The translations under genes and the position numbers were made by a program. From assembly GCF_000316645.1 (NCBI RefSeq), contig NC_019684.1:2068501-2132500 (forward strand): a stretch of DNA of 64,000 bases. The letters run 5' to 3'. Numbering within the stretch: the first letter of the stretch is position 1; every line of letters begins with the position of its first letter. The notes under the pieces are model-generated. The model was not told the origin of the DNA. It saw only the letters and a program-made list of their open reading frames with translations, and made no database searches. Positions 63,399-64,000 of this stretch are shown here, one piece after another. The stretch is from Nostoc sp. PCC 7524. GTDB taxonomy: Bacteria; Cyanobacteriota; Cyanobacteriia; Cyanobacteriales; Nostocaceae.

Positions 63399-64000
63399 CT
63401 ACTTGGCAATAAAATCAAATAGATGGTGCGCCATTTGTAATTTAGAACAAGGTGAAATTTTTACTTGCCGTCCTTGACTATCTAAAAATATGGCTTGGTT
63501 ATTTTCACTGCCAAAACCACTATTAGGTTGATCAATCGGATTGGCTACAATTACATCTAATTGTTTTCTCTGCAATTTTTCCATTGCTGGCGTGACAATA
63601 TCCCCGGTTTGAGCCGCAAAACCAATTAACAACTGATGGGGTTGTTTGTGTTGTGCTAATTGAGCCACTATATCTGGTACTGGTTCTAAGGGTAAGGTTT
63701 GGGGGAGCGATCGCTTGGGTAATTTCTCTGGACTATAATCTTTGGGCTTGACATCAGCAACAGCCGCAGACATGACAATGACATCTGCATGAGGCAAATA
63801 TTCCCACATTACCTGCTGCATTTCCTCCGCACTAATTACCGGAATTGCTTGCACTCCCAAGGGTATATCCCAATTAGCTACCCCATGAACTAAGGTAACA
63901 TTTGCGCCTCGATGTAGGGCGGCTTGTGCTAAAGCTAACCCCATTTTACCTGTCGAGGGATTGCCAATAAATCGCACTGGGTCAAGATACTCTCGCGTTC
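63399..64000 (-). CDS. coaBC: CoaBC, CoaB (phosphopantothenate-cysteine ligase) part, truncated by window edge
   Basis: The frame runs off the right edge, reading [22 protein letters not shown] at 63977 is internal. Visible is the CoaB half: [12 protein letters not shown] (CTP-binding), [24 protein letters not shown] and VANPID, near-universal in this enzyme. It joins cysteine to 4'-phosphopantothenate using CTP, the second step of coenzyme A synthesis, with the CoaC half at the missing N-terminus doing the following decarboxylation. It ends 15 bases after the sensor gene, convergent with it. Confidence 0.94.
   Translation of the reverse strand, partial: TREYLDPVRFIGNPSTGKMGLALAQAALHRGANVTLVHGVANWDIPLGVQAIPVISAEEMQQVMWEYLPHADVIVMSAAVADVKPKDYSPEKLPKRSLPQTLPLEPVPDIVAQLAQHKQPHQLLIGFAAQTGDIVTPAMEKLQRKQLDVIVANPIDQPNSGFGSENNQAIFLDSQGRQVKISPCSKLQMAHHLFDFIAK

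Noticed and set aside
1..64000. tRNA, rRNA or tmRNA genes and complete insertion sequences
   Set aside because: No cloverleaf, rRNA segment or transposase reading frame was recognised on either strand; only an orphan IS end and a MITE-like element were found.

Overview
The window reads as chromosomal DNA of a filamentous, heterocyst-type cyanobacterium of the Nostoc/Anabaena group. The evidence is the very frequent HIP1 octamer GCGATCGC, the many heptanucleotide arrays of the CCCCAAT/CCCCAGT type, a bidirectional NAD(P)-linked [NiFe] hydrogenase (Hox) cluster, giant hybrid histidine kinases, and STAND NTPases fused to WD40 propellers. From memory, the Hox gene order with extra genes between hoxU/hoxY and hoxY/hoxH resembles Anabaena variabilis more than Nostoc PCC 7120. 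That is an inference and was not searched.

Layout. 1-6.5 kb: end of an acyltransferase, a small helical protein, a type II P-type ATPase, a PilB-like protein without its ATPase domain, and a Crp/Fnr regulator. 6.8-12.3 kb: M61 peptidase, AIM24 protein, acetamidase-like enzyme, short TauE-type permease, and a convergent HtrA-type protease. 12.5-15.7 kb: sulfate uptake genes sbpA-cysT-cysW closed by a clear terminator; no cysA is present. 15.8-25.3 kb: HMA-PAP2 fusion phosphatase, an AAA protein, a second P-type ATPase with a changed ion-site helix, a universal stress protein, an alpha/beta hydrolase whose nucleophile position holds Asp, and FtsH. 25.3-35.8 kb: a cluster of STAND/AAA proteins (AAA-WD40 and NB-ARC-WD40, each with 14 WD repeats), a MinD-like ATPase paired with an HTH-AAA protein, and small DUF4278 and DUF5132 proteins. 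35.9-41.6 kb: a 1773-residue hybrid kinase that begins with a complete OmpR-type regulator, overlapped by a single-receiver gene. 42.1-49.9 kb: a second universal stress protein, then hoxE-hoxF-hoxU-DUF3122-hoxY-(CBS-CP12)-hoxH. 49.9-59.5 kb, minus strand: a short NACHT protein, then a tight operon of three glycosyltransferases, an ABC exporter, a phosphotransferase and a CocE-type hydrolase. 59.9-63.4 kb: a histidine kinase/OmpR pair and a membrane sensor without a kinase domain. The window ends inside coaBC.

The most interesting points are these. (1) A CBS-CP12 fusion with a displaced C-terminal cysteine is embedded in the hydrogenase operon. (2) A family of composite heptamer modules always reads G-rich then C-rich on the plus strand. 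They sit directly against stop and start codons, and have entered at least four coding sequences in frame. (3) A perfect 21-bp tandem array of about 15 units lies between hoxY and the CBS-CP12 gene. (4) There is a 104-bp MITE-like element with 11-bp perfect terminal inverted repeats and a decayed second copy. (5) There is an orphan IS200/IS605-like right-end hairpin. (6) The MinD/HTH-AAA pair lies beside two WD40 STAND NTPases. All domain and family names come from reading motifs, without database searches.
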